A stretch of DNA of 37,775 nt from Pseudomonadota bacterium (GCA_023422775.1 JAFAGM010000015.1:1-37775), one strand, 5' to 3'; counted from the stretch's first letter, positions 13,804 to 23,501 are shown. Program-made: numbers and translations. Notes: generated from the letters alone by a model not told the origin.

Positions 13804-16086
13804 GTGAAACGGAAGGCTCATTGGGCATTCGTTCTTGCCGCCGTCCTCATGACGTGCGCGGCATTCTCGTTATGCAGCGCATGGGCGGCCGGGACCGTCT
13901 CGTCCTATCTGCCGAAGGTTGCGCCCGCCGATTTTTTTCCGGGGGCCGATCGCTTCGGTCCGCCGCAGGGCGTTCCTGCCGTCGTGCCCGTCTATCGCGG
14001 CGATCAGTTCCTGGGATTGGTGTATCTGAATTCCGATTTCGCCAACGCGACCGGCTATTCGGGAAAGCCGATCCAGCTTCTGGTCGGCATCGATACCAAG
14101 GGCATACTCACTGGGCTGAAGCTCGTTGAGCACAAGGAGCCCATCGTTCTCGTGGGAATTCCCGAGAAGCGAATCCTGGAGGCAGTCAACAAGCTGATCG
14201 GCGCCGATTTGGGGAGCGTTGCCCGCGGGGCCGCCCCGGCGCCGCAAGTCGATATCGTCAGCGGCGCTACGGTGACCGTTCTGGTGATCGGCGACAGCAT
14301 CGTTCGATCTGCCACCAAGCTGATCAGGAGCGGCCGCCTCGGCGGGCAGGGGAGTGAGGCTGCGGCTGCAGTGCCGCGTGTTGCGAAGGCTATCGACCTC
14401 GAAAAGAGCGAAGTCCGCGATTGGCAGACCCTCGTCGGCGACGGCTCGGTCAGGCGGCTGACCCTTTCCGTCGCCGACGTCAACCAGGCCTTCGAGAAAT
14501 CGGGCAACGCGGCTGCCGCAGCGCATCCGGAGGAAGGCGCGCCGGACGATGCCTTCATTGACCTCTATGTCGCGGACGTCGCGGTGCCGACCATCGGCCG
14601 CAGTCTGCTCGGCGACGACGGCTACAATCGGCTGGCCGGACGATTGAAGCCCGGTCAACAGGCGCTCGTCGTCGCCGGATCCGGCCGTTATTCCTTCAAG
14701 GGAGCCGCCTACGTGCGCGGAGGAATCTTCGACCGGATCGAATTGATCCAGGAAACCAACAGCATCCGCTTCCGGGATCGGGATCACACCCGGCTGGGCA
14801 ACCTGGCGGCCGAAGGTGCGCCCGATTTTCCGGAAATCGCGCTGTTTGTCGTGCCGCCAGACTTTGCGTTCGACCCGACCGAGCCTTGGGTGCTGCAGCT
14901 CCTGGTACAACGCGTCGTCGGTTCTCGGGACAAGGCTTGGGTCACCTTCGATCTCGGCTACACACTTCCCGAAACCTACCTCAAGCGGCAAGCGCCTGTT
15001 CGGCCGGTCGCCGCCGCGGCGCCGACCGCCAAACCGGCGCCGGCGGCCGCCCCCGAAGCCGGCGTGCCGACGACCGACGACGACCCGTTGTGGATGCGGA
15101 TATGGCGCGCCGACACTGTCAAGATCGTCACCACGATCATCGCACTCGGGGCTCTCACTCTTATCTTCTTCTTCCAGAACTTCCTGGTCCGTCGGCCCGA
15201 GGTCTACACGTGGGTCCGGCGGGGTTACCTGCTCTTCATCCTGGTCTGGCTTGGATGGTACGCGAATGCGCAGCTTTCCGTAGTCAACGTTCTGACCTTC
15301 GCCAATTCGCTGTTGACAGGCTTCAGTTGGGAATACTTCCTCTCGGCTCCGCTGATTTTCGTTCTCTGGGCCTCGATTGCGGCCGGGCTCCTTTTCTGGG
15401 GGCGCGGACCGTTCTGCGGCTGGCTCTGCCCGTTCGGCGCCCTGCAGGAATTGCTCAACACCGTCGCCAAGGCGCTCAAGGTCCCGCAATATCGTGTTCC
15501 CTGGGGCCTTCACGAAAGGCTGTGGCCGATAAAGTACATCATCTTTCTCGGCCTGTTTGGCATGTCGCTCTACTCGACGGCGTTCGCCGAGCAACTTGCC
15601 GAAGTCGAACCGTTCAAGACGTCGATCATCCTGAAGTTTGCGCGCGAATGGCCGTTCGTCGTGTACGCCCTGACCCTGCTGGCAGCGGGGTTGTTCGTCG
15701 AGCGGTTCTTCTGCCGTTACATGTGCCCGCTCGGCGCGGCGCTGGCGATTCCGGGGCGCATCCGGATGTTCGAGTGGTTGCGACGCTGGCCGGAATGCGG
15801 ATCGCCCTGTCAGCGCTGCGCCAACGAATGTCCTGTCCAGGCCATCCACCCCGAGGGACACATCAACGTCAACGAGTGCATCTACTGCATGCACTGCCAG
15901 GAACTCTATTTCGACGACCATCGCTGCCCGCACATGATTCAGGTGCGCCTGAAGCGGGAGAAGCGCCAGGCGCTGTCGTCACCTTCGATGCGCTCGGGCG
16001 GCAAAGGCCCGGACACGGTCATCACCGCCGGCGGGAAACCTATCGGCGGATCACCAGTCGGCGCCATCACTCCACCTGCAACCTGA
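13804..16086 (+). CDS. nosR: NosR, membrane flavo-iron-sulfur protein of nitrous oxide respiration
   Basis: NosR passes electrons toward, or activates, nitrous oxide reductase. I choose GTG 13804, which gives a signal peptide (MKRKAHWAFVLAAVLMTCA ... AWAAG); the frame is open to TTG 13687 but the extra 39 residues look non-coding. Counted from 13804: a periplasmic FMN-binding domain with the flavinylation motif SGAT (Thr156), a Pro/Ala linker near 400-420, several membrane helices, two CP motifs (CGWLCP at Cys538, CRYMCP at Cys637), and two ferredoxin-type clusters from Cys665 (CGSPCQRCANECP and CIYCMHCQ). Length (about 760) is normal. It heads the nos operon, 25 bases before nosZ. Confidence 0.97.
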   Translation: MKRKAHWAFVLAAVLMTCAAFSLCSAWAAGTVSSYLPKVAPADFFPGADRFGPPQGVPAVVPVYRGDQFLGLVYLNSDFANATGYSGKPIQLLVGIDTKGILTGLKLVEHKEPIVLVGIPEKRILEAVNKLIGADLGSVARGAAPAPQVDIVSGATVTVLVIGDSIVRSATKLIRSGRLGGQGSEAAAAVPRVAKAIDLEKSEVRDWQTLVGDGSVRRLTLSVADVNQAFEKSGNAAAAAHPEEGAPDDAFIDLYVADVAVPTIGRSLLGDDGYNRLAGRLKPGQQALVVAGSGRYSFKGAAYVRGGIFDRIELIQETNSIRFRDRDHTRLGNLAAEGAPDFPEIALFVVPPDFAFDPTEPWVLQLLVQRVVGSRDKAWVTFDLGYTLPETYLKRQAPVRPVAAAAPTAKPAPAAAPEAGVPTTDDDPLWMRIWRADTVKIVTTIIALGALTLIFFFQNFLVRRPEVYTWVRRGYLLFILVWLGWYANAQLSVVNVLTFANSLLTGFSWEYFLSAPLIFVLWASIAAGLLFWGRGPFCGWLCPFGALQELLNTVAKALKVPQYRVPWGLHERLWPIKYIIFLGLFGMSLYSTAFAEQLAEVEPFKTSIILKFAREWPFVVYALTLLAAGLFVERFFCRYMCPLGAALAIPGRIRMFEWLRRWPECGSPCQRCANECPVQAIHPEGHINVNECIYCMHCQELYFDDHRCPHMIQVRLKREKRQALSSPSMRSGGKGPDTVITAGGKPIGGSPVGAITPPAT

Positions 16087-16111
16087 AGACCGAAAGCCGA
16101 GGAGGCAAATC

Positions 16112-18061
16112 ATGAGCGACAATGAGAATGGAAAGGGCGTCAGCCGACGAACACTGCTGGGGACGACCGCCGCCGCCGCAGGCGTCGGACTTGCCGGCGG
16201 AACGGTGGTGATGAAGGACGGCGGTGGCTTCGTCTCGACCGCCGACGCGCAGACCAAGGCTGCAGCGCCCAAGGCGCCGGCGCGTCCGGCCGTGCAGAAG
16301 ACGGAAGTGCACCCGGGCGAACTCGACGAATACTACGTATTCTTCTCCAGCGGCCAGTCCGGCGAGATGCGCATCATGGGCCTCCCATCGATGCGCGAGT
16401 TGATGCGCGTCCCCGTCTTCAACCGCTGCAGCGCCACGGGATGGGGGCAGACCAATGAAAGCCTGAAGGTACTGACTGAAGGACTGCTGCCGGAAACCAG
16501 GGAGTTCCTCAAGAATCGCGGCGGCACCTATTTGAACGGCGACCTGCATCATCCGCACGTCTCATTCACCGACGGCACCTATGACGGCCGCTACGCCTTC
16601 ATGAACGACAAGGCCAACAGCCGGGTCGCCCGGGTGCGCCTCGACGTCATGAAGTGCGACAAGATCATCCAGCTTCCCAACCAGCATACGGTTCACGGTC
16701 TGCGCCTGCAAAAATATCCGCGCACCGGCTACGTGTTCGCCAACGGCGAAGACGGCGTGCCGCTGCCGAACGACGGCAAGGTTCTCGACGATCCCAAGCA
16801 GTACCGTTCGATCTTCAGCGCCATCGATGCCGACTCGATGAAGGTGGCCTGGCAGGTCGTCGTCAGCGGCAATCTCGACAACGTCGATTCCGATTATCAG
16901 GGCAAGTACTGCTTCTCGACCTGCTACAACTCCGAAGAAGGCGTCACGCTGGCGGACATGACCGCCAGCGAGCAGGATTGGGTCGTCATCTTCAACATCA
17001 AGCGGATCGAGGAGGCGGTCAAGAAGGGGGACTTCAAGGAGATGAACGGGGTTCCCGTGCTTGACGGTCGCAAGGGGTCGGCCTACACGCGCTACGTTCC
17101 GGTCTCGAACAATCCGCACGGCATGAACACGGCGCCCGACGGCATTCATATCGTCGCGGCAGGCAAGCTGGCGCCCACCGTTACGGTCATGGACGTGCGG
17201 CTGTTCGACCAGTTGTTCGACGACAAGATCAAGCCGCGCGACGTTGTGGTTGCGGAGCCCGAACTCGGACTCGGTCCGCTGCATACGGCCTATGACGGCA
17301 AGGGCAATGCCTATACGACCCTGTTTCTCGATAGCCAAGTCTGCAAATGGAACATCGATCTCGCCAAGCGGGCCTTCAAGGGCGAGAAGGTCGATCCAAT
17401 CATCCAGAAGCTGGACGTGCACTATCAGCCCGGCCATAACCACTCCTCGATGGGGCAGACCAAGGAGGCAGACGGAAAATGGCTGATCTCGCTGAACAAG
17501 TTCTCGAAGGACCGCTTCCTCAATGTGGGTCCGTTGAAGCCCGAGAACGATCAGTTGATCGATATTTCCGGCGACAAGATGAAGCTGGTCCATGATGGTC
17601 CGAGCTTTGCGGAGCCACATGACGCCACGATCGTGCACCGTTCCAAGATCAATCCGATCTCGATCTGGGATCGCGCCGATCCGATGTTTGCGGATGCGGT
17701 CAAGCAGGCCAAGGCCGACGGCATCGATCTCGAGGCGGACTCCAAGCTCATACGCGACGGCAACAAGGTGCGCGTTTACATGACGTCGACAGCGCCGGCC
17801 TACGGCCTCGAGCAATTCCAGGTCAGGCAGGGCGACGAGGTGACCGTCTTCATCACGAATATCGATGCGGTCGAGGATCTGACGCACGGCTTCTGCATCG
17901 TGAACTATGGCGTCAACATGGAAGTCGCGCCGATGGCGACGGCTTCGGTGACCTTCACCGCCGATAAGCCGGGCGTCTTTTGGTACTACTGCTCCTGGTT
18001 CTGCCACGCCATGCACATGGAGATGAAGGGCCGCATGTTCGTCGAGCCGAAATCGGTCTGA
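16112..18061 (+). CDS. nosZ: Nitrous oxide reductase (clade I, Tat-exported)
   Basis: A 649-residue periplasmic copper enzyme reducing N2O to N2. The N-terminus has a Tat signal with SRRTLLG at about residues 11-17, which marks clade I. The seven-bladed propeller domain carries CuZ histidines, seen for example as His146-His147 in DLHHPHVS and in NPHGMN and GHNHSSMGQT. The C-terminal cupredoxin domain has a complete CuA site: Cys627, Cys631, His635 and Met638 in CSWFCHAMHMEM. gaggaggcaaatc gives an excellent ribosome site. Length and motifs indicate an intact enzyme. Confidence 0.98.
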   Translation: MSDNENGKGVSRRTLLGTTAAAAGVGLAGGTVVMKDGGGFVSTADAQTKAAAPKAPARPAVQKTEVHPGELDEYYVFFSSGQSGEMRIMGLPSMRELMRVPVFNRCSATGWGQTNESLKVLTEGLLPETREFLKNRGGTYLNGDLHHPHVSFTDGTYDGRYAFMNDKANSRVARVRLDVMKCDKIIQLPNQHTVHGLRLQKYPRTGYVFANGEDGVPLPNDGKVLDDPKQYRSIFSAIDADSMKVAWQVVVSGNLDNVDSDYQGKYCFSTCYNSEEGVTLADMTASEQDWVVIFNIKRIEEAVKKGDFKEMNGVPVLDGRKGSAYTRYVPVSNNPHGMNTAPDGIHIVAAGKLAPTVTVMDVRLFDQLFDDKIKPRDVVVAEPELGLGPLHTAYDGKGNAYTTLFLDSQVCKWNIDLAKRAFKGEKVDPIIQKLDVHYQPGHNHSSMGQTKEADGKWLISLNKFSKDRFLNVGPLKPENDQLIDISGDKMKLVHDGPSFAEPHDATIVHRSKINPISIWDRADPMFADAVKQAKADGIDLEADSKLIRDGNKVRVYMTSTAPAYGLEQFQVRQGDEVTVFITNIDAVEDLTHGFCIVNYGVNMEVAPMATASVTFTADKPGVFWYYCSWFCHAMHMEMKGRMFVEPKSV

Positions 18062-18075
18062 TCGGGAGCGACACC

Positions 18076-19437
18076 GTGCGTCTCCCGTCACGCATGCTTC
18101 CGGCGGCGCTCGTCGCCGCCGGATTGTCCGGCTTCGCCAGCGCCGAGACGCTGACGGCTGTCCCGGGCCAGCCGCTGCAGGCGCTGCTGGATCGGGCACG
18201 CGACGGCGACGTCGTCGAACTCGCTCCGGGGGAATACATCGGCCCGATCCGTATCGATCGACCTCTTGTGCTGACCGGACGCCCCGGCGCCGTGCTCGAC
18301 GGCGGCGGTGCCGGCAACGTCGTCACGGTAACCGCACCCGATGTGACCGTCCGCGGCGTGACGGTGCGGGGATCGGGCCGCGACCTGCAGGCGATGAATT
18401 CCGGAATCTTTCTTCAGAAAACAGCCCAGCGCGCGACCATCGAGGACAACCGCCTGGTTGGAAACCTGTTCGGCGTCTACGTGCACGGGGCCGCGGGATC
18501 GCGGGTCGCCGGCAACGTGATCGAAGGACTTCGCGGCGGCCGCGTCAGCGAGGCCGGCAACGGCGTGTCGCTCTGGAACGCGCCGGACGTCACCATTGCC
18601 GACAACACCTTCCGCTACGGCCGCGACGGCATCTTCACCATCTCCAGCCGCAAGGACCGTTTCGTCGGCAACCGCTTCGAGCAGGTCCGCTTCGCGGTGC
18701 ATTACATGTACACCAACGACAGCGAAGTCAGCGGCAACGTCTCGATCGGAAACCATGTCGGCTACGCTATCATGTATTCCAACCGGCTGGTGATCCGGGA
18801 CAATGTCTCGGATCGCGATCGCGACCACGGCCTCCTGTTCAACTACGCCAATTACGCCGAGATCGACGGAAACAGGGTGACAGGCGGTCCTCTGGATACG
18901 ATTGCGGACAGGGGAGATGAGCGCCCCGACGACGAGCGGGGCATGATTCCGGACGCGAAGCGGGAGCGAGGTCTGCGAAGCGGCCCGGAAAAATGCGTCT
19001 TCATCTACAACACCAACCACAACCGGTTTCGGAACAACTGGTTCGAACGCTGCGCCATTGGCGTTCACTTCACCGCAGGTTCCGAAGGCAACGAGATCAC
19101 GGGAAACGCGTTCGTAGGAAACAGGAACCAGGTCAAATATGTCGGTACCCGCAACCTCGATTGGTCCAAGGGCGGCCGTGGCAATTATTGGAGCGACAAC
19201 CCGGCCTTCGACCTCGACGGCGACGGCGTTGCCGACACCGCCTACCGGCCCAACGATCTGGTCGATCGGGTGTTGTGGACCGCGCCCTCCGCAAAGGTCT
19301 TGATCAACAGCCCCGCGGTCCAGGTGCTGCGGTGGGCCCAGGCCCAGTTTCCGGCGCTCTATCCGGGCGGCGTCGTCGATAGCCACCCTCTGATCGCGCC
19401 GCCGCCGAAGCCTGCGGGCAAGGAGGCCGGGAAATGA
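18076..19437 (+). CDS. nosD: NosD, periplasmic beta-helix copper-maturation protein
   Basis: NosD works with the NosFY transporter to build the CuZ sulfide-bridged copper centre of NosZ. I start at GTG 18076, 14 bases after nosZ, preceded by gggagcgac; it gives a signal peptide (MLPAALVAAGLSGFASA) for the 453-residue protein. The body is a right-handed parallel beta-helix of the CASH/PbH1 type, visible as repeated 'N-x-G/V-x-G/N' rungs such as NVVTVTAPDVTVRGVTVRG and NRLVGNLFGVYVHGA. Its last codons overlap nosF by four bases. Confidence 0.95.
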   Translation: MRLPSRMLPAALVAAGLSGFASAETLTAVPGQPLQALLDRARDGDVVELAPGEYIGPIRIDRPLVLTGRPGAVLDGGGAGNVVTVTAPDVTVRGVTVRGSGRDLQAMNSGIFLQKTAQRATIEDNRLVGNLFGVYVHGAAGSRVAGNVIEGLRGGRVSEAGNGVSLWNAPDVTIADNTFRYGRDGIFTISSRKDRFVGNRFEQVRFAVHYMYTNDSEVSGNVSIGNHVGYAIMYSNRLVIRDNVSDRDRDHGLLFNYANYAEIDGNRVTGGPLDTIADRGDERPDDERGMIPDAKRERGLRSGPEKCVFIYNTNHNRFRNNWFERCAIGVHFTAGSEGNEITGNAFVGNRNQVKYVGTRNLDWSKGGRGNYWSDNPAFDLDGDGVADTAYRPNDLVDRVLWTAPSAKVLINSPAVQVLRWAQAQFPALYPGGVVDSHPLIAPPPKPAGKEAGK

Positions 19438-20342
19438 TCGCGACCGTTGCCATAACTGGCGTCGTGAAGAACTACCGTGCGGTACGCGCGCTGCGCGATG
19501 TCTCCTTCGACCTCGTCCCGGGGCGGCTGAGCGCGCTGGTTGGACACAACGGGGCAGGCAAAACGACGCTGATCAAGCTAATGCTGGGACTGATCCGCCC
19601 CGACCGGGGTTCCATCCGGGTGCTAGACGAGGATCCCGCCGCCGGTGAATTTTCTGCGCGGAGGCTGCTCGGCTATCTGCCGGAAAACGTCGCGTTCAAT
19701 GCTGCGCTTACCGGGCGGGAAACGCTTTCGTTCTATGCGCGGCTGAAGCACATCAAGCCGTCGAAAGCGTGGGCCTTTCTCGACCGCGTCGGACTGACCG
19801 ATGCGGCCGACCGCCGGGTTAGCACCTATTCGAAGGGTATGCGTCAGCGCCTCGGACTGGCGCAAGCGCTCCTCGGCCGGCCTCGAGTGCTCCTGCTCGA
19901 CGAGCCGACGACGGGGCTGGATCCGGCGCTGCGGCAGACTTTCTATGAGATTCTGGACGAACTTCGAGACGACGGCGCCACCGTGCTGATCTCATCTCAT
20001 GCGCTGAACGAACTCGAGGATCGCGCCGAGCACGTCCTCATCATGAACCGCGGTCTGCTCGTCGCGCAGGGCTCGCTGACGGAATTGCGCACGATCTCGC
20101 AACTGCCGATCCGGATTTTGCTCGATTTTGCGCCCGGCGCCAGCGCTTCCCCGGCCTGGATAAACGGCGCAAATGTCGCAACTCCGCGCGGACGCGTATT
20201 GCTGGTGCCAAATGAAGCGCGCAAGATGGACGTGCTGCGCGCTGCGGTTAGTGATCCTGCTGTCACCAATATCGAGATCGCGGCGCCAACCCTCGACGAT
20301 CTCTACGCGCACTTCCTCAACACGCAGGAGAGCGCCGCGTGA
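19434..20342 (+). CDS. nosF: NosF, ABC transporter ATPase
   Basis: A 302-residue ATPase that pairs with NosY in the cytoplasmic membrane and supplies sulfur, or a sulfur compound, for CuZ assembly. Walker A is GHNGAGKT (37-44), the signature is YSKGMRQRLGLAQ, and Walker B is VLLLDEPTTGLD. Its ATG overlaps the nosD stop (ATGA), and its own stop overlaps the nosY start (GTGA), signs of tight translational coupling. Confidence 0.96.
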   Translation: MIATVAITGVVKNYRAVRALRDVSFDLVPGRLSALVGHNGAGKTTLIKLMLGLIRPDRGSIRVLDEDPAAGEFSARRLLGYLPENVAFNAALTGRETLSFYARLKHIKPSKAWAFLDRVGLTDAADRRVSTYSKGMRQRLGLAQALLGRPRVLLLDEPTTGLDPALRQTFYEILDELRDDGATVLISSHALNELEDRAEHVLIMNRGLLVAQGSLTELRTISQLPIRILLDFAPGASASPAWINGANVATPRGRVLLVPNEARKMDVLRAAVSDPAVTNIEIAAPTLDDLYAHFLNTQESAA

Positions 20343-21166
20343 GGACGATCGCCATCATCGCGTTCAAGGAAATCCAGGAAGGGTTGCGCAACCGCTGGGT
20401 TCTGGCGACCACGCTTCTTTTGGCCGCGCTTGCGCTGTCGCTGACATTCTTGGGAAGCGCCCCCACCGGCAATGTCGGCGCGGGCGCGCTGGACGTCATC
20501 GTCGTCAGCCTGTCGAGCCTGACGATCTTCCTGCTTCCCCTGATCGCACTCCTGATCTCGCACGACGCCGTGGTCGGCGAGATAGAACGGGGCACCATGA
20601 CGCTTCTCCTGAGTTATCCAGTGGGTCGGGGCCAAGTGATCCTTGGCAAGTTCTGCGGCCACGTTCTGATCCTGGCGTTCGCGACCGTCATCGGCTACGG
20701 CGCCGCGGCCGCTGCTCTTGCGATCACCGGTGCCTCGGTAATTGCCACAAGCTGGTACGCCTTCGCCTCGATGCTGGGAACGTCGATCATGCTCGGCGCC
20801 GTCTTCGTCGCGCTCGGATATCTGATCAGCAGCCTGGTCCGGGATCGCGGGACCGCAGCCGGCATCTCGGTGGGGGTCTGGTTGCTGATGGTGCTGGTGT
20901 TCGACATGGCATTGCTCGGGGTGCTGGTCGTCGATCAGGGACAGATCGTCACCGCACCCGTGCTTGAAGCGCTGTTGTTCCTCAATCCGACGGACCTGTA
21001 CCGGATGACGAACTTGACCGGCTTCAACGTCAGCCAGTTTTCCGGCATGGCCGGGCTCGCCGGCACCGCGACGGCCAGCGCTAGCGCGCTGTTGATCGGG
21101 CTGACCGTCTGGGTGGTCGCGCCGCTCGGGCTTGCGGCCGCGTTCTTCGCACGGAGGGAGTTATGA
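20339..21166 (+). CDS. nosY: NosY, ABC-2 type permease
   Basis: A 275-residue membrane protein with about six helices, starting at GTG 20339 (MRTIAIIAFKEIQEGLRNRW). The early motif KEIQEGLRNRW and later GTMTLLLSYPVGRGQVILGKF are the usual NosY/ABC-2 permease cytoplasmic loops. It forms the channel for NosF. The last four bases overlap the nosL start. Confidence 0.95.
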   Translation: MRTIAIIAFKEIQEGLRNRWVLATTLLLAALALSLTFLGSAPTGNVGAGALDVIVVSLSSLTIFLLPLIALLISHDAVVGEIERGTMTLLLSYPVGRGQVILGKFCGHVLILAFATVIGYGAAAAALAITGASVIATSWYAFASMLGTSIMLGAVFVALGYLISSLVRDRGTAAGISVGVWLLMVLVFDMALLGVLVVDQGQIVTAPVLEALLFLNPTDLYRMTNLTGFNVSQFSGMAGLAGTATASASALLIGLTVWVVAPLGLAAAFFARREL

Positions 21167-21711
21167 CTCTGCGGATTTTGTGCGTGATTGTCGCACTCGT
21201 CCTCGTCGGCTGCAATCGCGACGGAAGCGATTCCGTCATGCCGCCGCCCGCAGCCCTTAACAGCGATGCAATGGGGGTCTTTTGCGGCATGAACTTGCTC
21301 GAACACCCGGGCCCCAAGGGGCAGATCATCACGGCGAGCCGCATCGACCCGTACTGGTTCACATCGGTGCGCGACACCGTGGCCTTCACCCTGATGCCGG
21401 ATCAGCCTCGTGATATCCGCGCGGTCTACGTGTCCGACATGGCGCGCGCCCAAAGCTGGGAGGAGCCGGGAGCGACCAACTGGATCGATGCCAGGAAGGC
21501 ATTCTTCGTCATCGATAGCCGCAAGCAGGGAGGAATGGGGGCCGTCGAGGCCGTGCCGTTCGGCAATCGCGCCGCAGCCGACGCCTTTGCCGTCGCCAAC
21601 GGCGGCAAGGTCGTCACGTTCGCGGAGATTCCGGGCGGCTACGTGCTCGGCAGCGACAGCGCCGCCGGGGGTCAAACCGAACATGAACCCTCCGGCGTCC
21701 GTGTCAACTGA
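21163..21711 (+). CDS. nosL: NosL, copper chaperone lipoprotein
   Basis: A 182-residue outer or inner membrane lipoprotein that delivers Cu(I) for NosZ maturation. The lipobox LVLVGC places the lipidated cysteine at residue 17. The Cu(I)-binding motif is FCGM with Cys41 and Met43, followed by NLLEHPGPKGQI as in other NosL proteins. The ATG overlaps nosY by four bases. Confidence 0.94.
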   Translation: MTLRILCVIVALVLVGCNRDGSDSVMPPPAALNSDAMGVFCGMNLLEHPGPKGQIITASRIDPYWFTSVRDTVAFTLMPDQPRDIRAVYVSDMARAQSWEEPGATNWIDARKAFFVIDSRKQGGMGAVEAVPFGNRAAADAFAVANGGKVVTFAEIPGGYVLGSDSAAGGQTEHEPSGVRVN

Positions 21712-21722
21712 CGAGGCTTCCG

Positions 21723-22721
21723 ATGGCACCAAAAAAACTCACGCGCCGACGCATGATCGCCATCGCAGCCGCGACCGCAGGCTCGACGTTTCTTTCCGGC
21801 GGACGACGCATCCGGGCAGGCGAAGCCGTGCGCTGGCGCGGATCGGCACTCGGCGCGCAGGTGTCGATCGACATTTTCCATCCCGATCGGGAGGAGGCTG
21901 AAAGGATCGTCCAGGTTTGCCTGGCGGAGGTGCGACGGCTGGAGCGGCAATTCAGCCTGTACCGAACGGATTCCGCCATCTATGCCTTGAACCGAAGCGG
22001 CATCCTCGTCGCTCCGGACCCCGACATGGTCGCGCTGCTCAAGGCCTCGCTGCAATTCTCCGACCTTACCGACGGCGCGTTCGATCCCACCGTCCAGCCG
22101 CTGTGGCGGCTCTACGCCGAACACTTCTCGTCGGAAAATCCGGATTCCGAGGGGCCGCCGGCCGAGAAGCTGACAGAGGCGCTCGCGAAAGTGGGCCGCA
22201 GCAGCCTGCGCGTGAGCGACGAGCGCGTGTCGCTCGTCAGGCATGGCGCCGCGATCACGCTGAACGGCATCGCCCAGGGGTACGCCACCGACCGCGTCGT
22301 GGACGTATTGCGCACCCGCGGCCTGTCGACGACGCTCGTCAATATGGGTGAGATACGCGCGCTCGGAGCGAGAGCGGACGGGACGCCGTGGCGCATCGGG
22401 CTTGCCGATCCGGACGCCCCGGGCGCTCTCACCGAAACCGTCGATCTCGTCGATCGAGCGGTCGCGACCACGGCGAGCGCAGGCTTCCGCTTCGATGCGG
22501 CGGGCCGGTTCACGCATTTATTCGATCCCCGGACGGGACGCAGTCCCGCACTCTATCGGACGGTCAGCGTCATTGCGCCGACTGCCACCGAGGCGGATGC
22601 GCTTTCGACCGCTTTCAGCCTCATGCCTGTGGCGCGGATCGGTGACATCGCGGCCGCACGGCCGGGTATGCAGGTGCGGCTGATCACCAGTGATGGGGGC
22701 TTGCGCGTCTATGGCGTTTGA
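21723..22721 (+). CDS. nosX: NosX, FAD:protein FMN transferase (ApbE family)
   Basis: A 332-residue periplasmic ApbE-type flavin transferase. The N-terminus has a twin-arginine-like signal (LTRRRMIAIAAATAG). Typical ApbE stretches are visible: SLYRTDSAIYALNRSG, TDGAFDPTVQPLWRLY, and LNGIAQGYATDRVVDVL, with Mg-binding TTLVNMGEIRALG. Its likely substrate is Thr156 of NosR in the same operon, which receives FMN by phosphoester linkage. It follows nosL by 11 bases. Confidence 0.94.
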   Translation: MAPKKLTRRRMIAIAAATAGSTFLSGGRRIRAGEAVRWRGSALGAQVSIDIFHPDREEAERIVQVCLAEVRRLERQFSLYRTDSAIYALNRSGILVAPDPDMVALLKASLQFSDLTDGAFDPTVQPLWRLYAEHFSSENPDSEGPPAEKLTEALAKVGRSSLRVSDERVSLVRHGAAITLNGIAQGYATDRVVDVLRTRGLSTTLVNMGEIRALGARADGTPWRIGLADPDAPGALTETVDLVDRAVATTASAGFRFDAAGRFTHLFDPRTGRSPALYRTVSVIAPTATEADALSTAFSLMPVARIGDIAAARPGMQVRLITSDGGLRVYGV

Positions 22722-22820
22722 GACGACTGGTCGTCCGGCGTCGGAAACACTCGGGTCGAGCAAGCGAAGGAAGCCAACGATTCGCGCCGGGAGCGGGCGA
22801 ACGCAAAAAGGAGAATGGAA

Positions 22821-23204
22821 ATGCGAGGATTTATTTTCGTAGCGCTCTTCGCGGTAGCATGGTCAGGCGAAGTCCGGGCCCAGGATGCTGCCGCCGGGGA
22901 GAAGGTCTTTGCCGTCTGCAAGGCCTGCCATCAGATCGGCGAAAATGCGAAGAGCGGCGTCGGGCCTGCTCTTAACGGGTTGATAGGACGTCCGGCCGGC
23001 AGCGTGCCCGGCTATTCCTATTCAGCCGCAAACAAGAACTCCGGCATCACTTGGGATGAAGCCACCTTCCGCGAATACATCAAGGATCCGAAGGCGAAGG
23101 TTCCGGGCACCAAGATGATCTATGCCGGACTGAAGGATGAGCAAAAGACCAGCGACTTGCTTGCCTACCTCAAGCAGTTCGACGCCGACGGCAAGAAGAA
23201 GTAG
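22821..23204 (+). CDS. Periplasmic class I c-type cytochrome
   Basis: A 127-residue exported cytochrome c. The signal peptide ends near VRA-QD (residue 20). Heme attachment is Cys33-Lys-Ala-Cys36-His37; the distal methionine is in VPGTKMIYAGL. aaggag is spaced seven bases from ATG 22821 and only one from an in-frame ATG at 22815, so the later start is preferred. Sequence is of the c2/c550 type that carries electrons from the bc1 complex to terminal reductases; at the end of the nos operon it is the natural candidate donor for NosZ (inference). A gap of about 100 bases after nosX without a terminator allows read-through. Confidence 0.92.
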   Translation: MRGFIFVALFAVAWSGEVRAQDAAAGEKVFAVCKACHQIGENAKSGVGPALNGLIGRPAGSVPGYSYSAANKNSGITWDEATFREYIKDPKAKVPGTKMIYAGLKDEQKTSDLLAYLKQFDADGKKK

Positions 23205-23245
23205 GCAGGTGCCCCCGTGAGCGCTTCCCGCAGTCATCGGACGCT

Positions 23246-23402
23246 CCCCTCATTCTCGTCATCGAAGACGACGATGCGTTGCAGGGCGTACTCGAGGATA
23301 TCCTGGGGTCGCGGCTTTTGTTCGCCACGCACCGTAGCGAGATCAACCGCCTTCATGTGACCGGGGACCTTGGTCGAGAAGTCGGAGGCCATTCTCAACC
23401 GC
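23246..23402 (+). pseudogene. Remnant of a response-regulator receiver domain with internal deletion
   Basis: Two ends of a CheY-like receiver domain are readable but not joined. In one frame, bases 23246-23290 give PLILVIEDDDALQGVLEDIL, the first beta strand with the acidic pocket and helix 1. In another frame, bases 23361-23402 give PGTLVEKSEAILNR, the typical last helix. The phosphoacceptor Asp and the middle (about 70 residues) are gone and stop codons interrupt. No start codon or ribosome site fits. This looks like a decayed gene. Confidence 0.55.
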
Positions 23403-23501
23403 CCGTGTCAAAAAAGTTTGCTGTGGCCGGCATGCCACAGAATTGAGGCGAAATATTCCGTAAAGGTTGTAATTGCGACTCAACGGGGAAGATATTTTGG
23501 C

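Noticed and set aside
13870..15933. Minus-strand open frame of 687 codons opposite nosR
   Set aside because: NosR is unambiguous on the plus strand; the antisense product has no recognisable domain.
16562..18199. Minus-strand frame of 545 codons opposite nosZ
   Set aside because: Antisense to an intact nosZ with complete copper sites.
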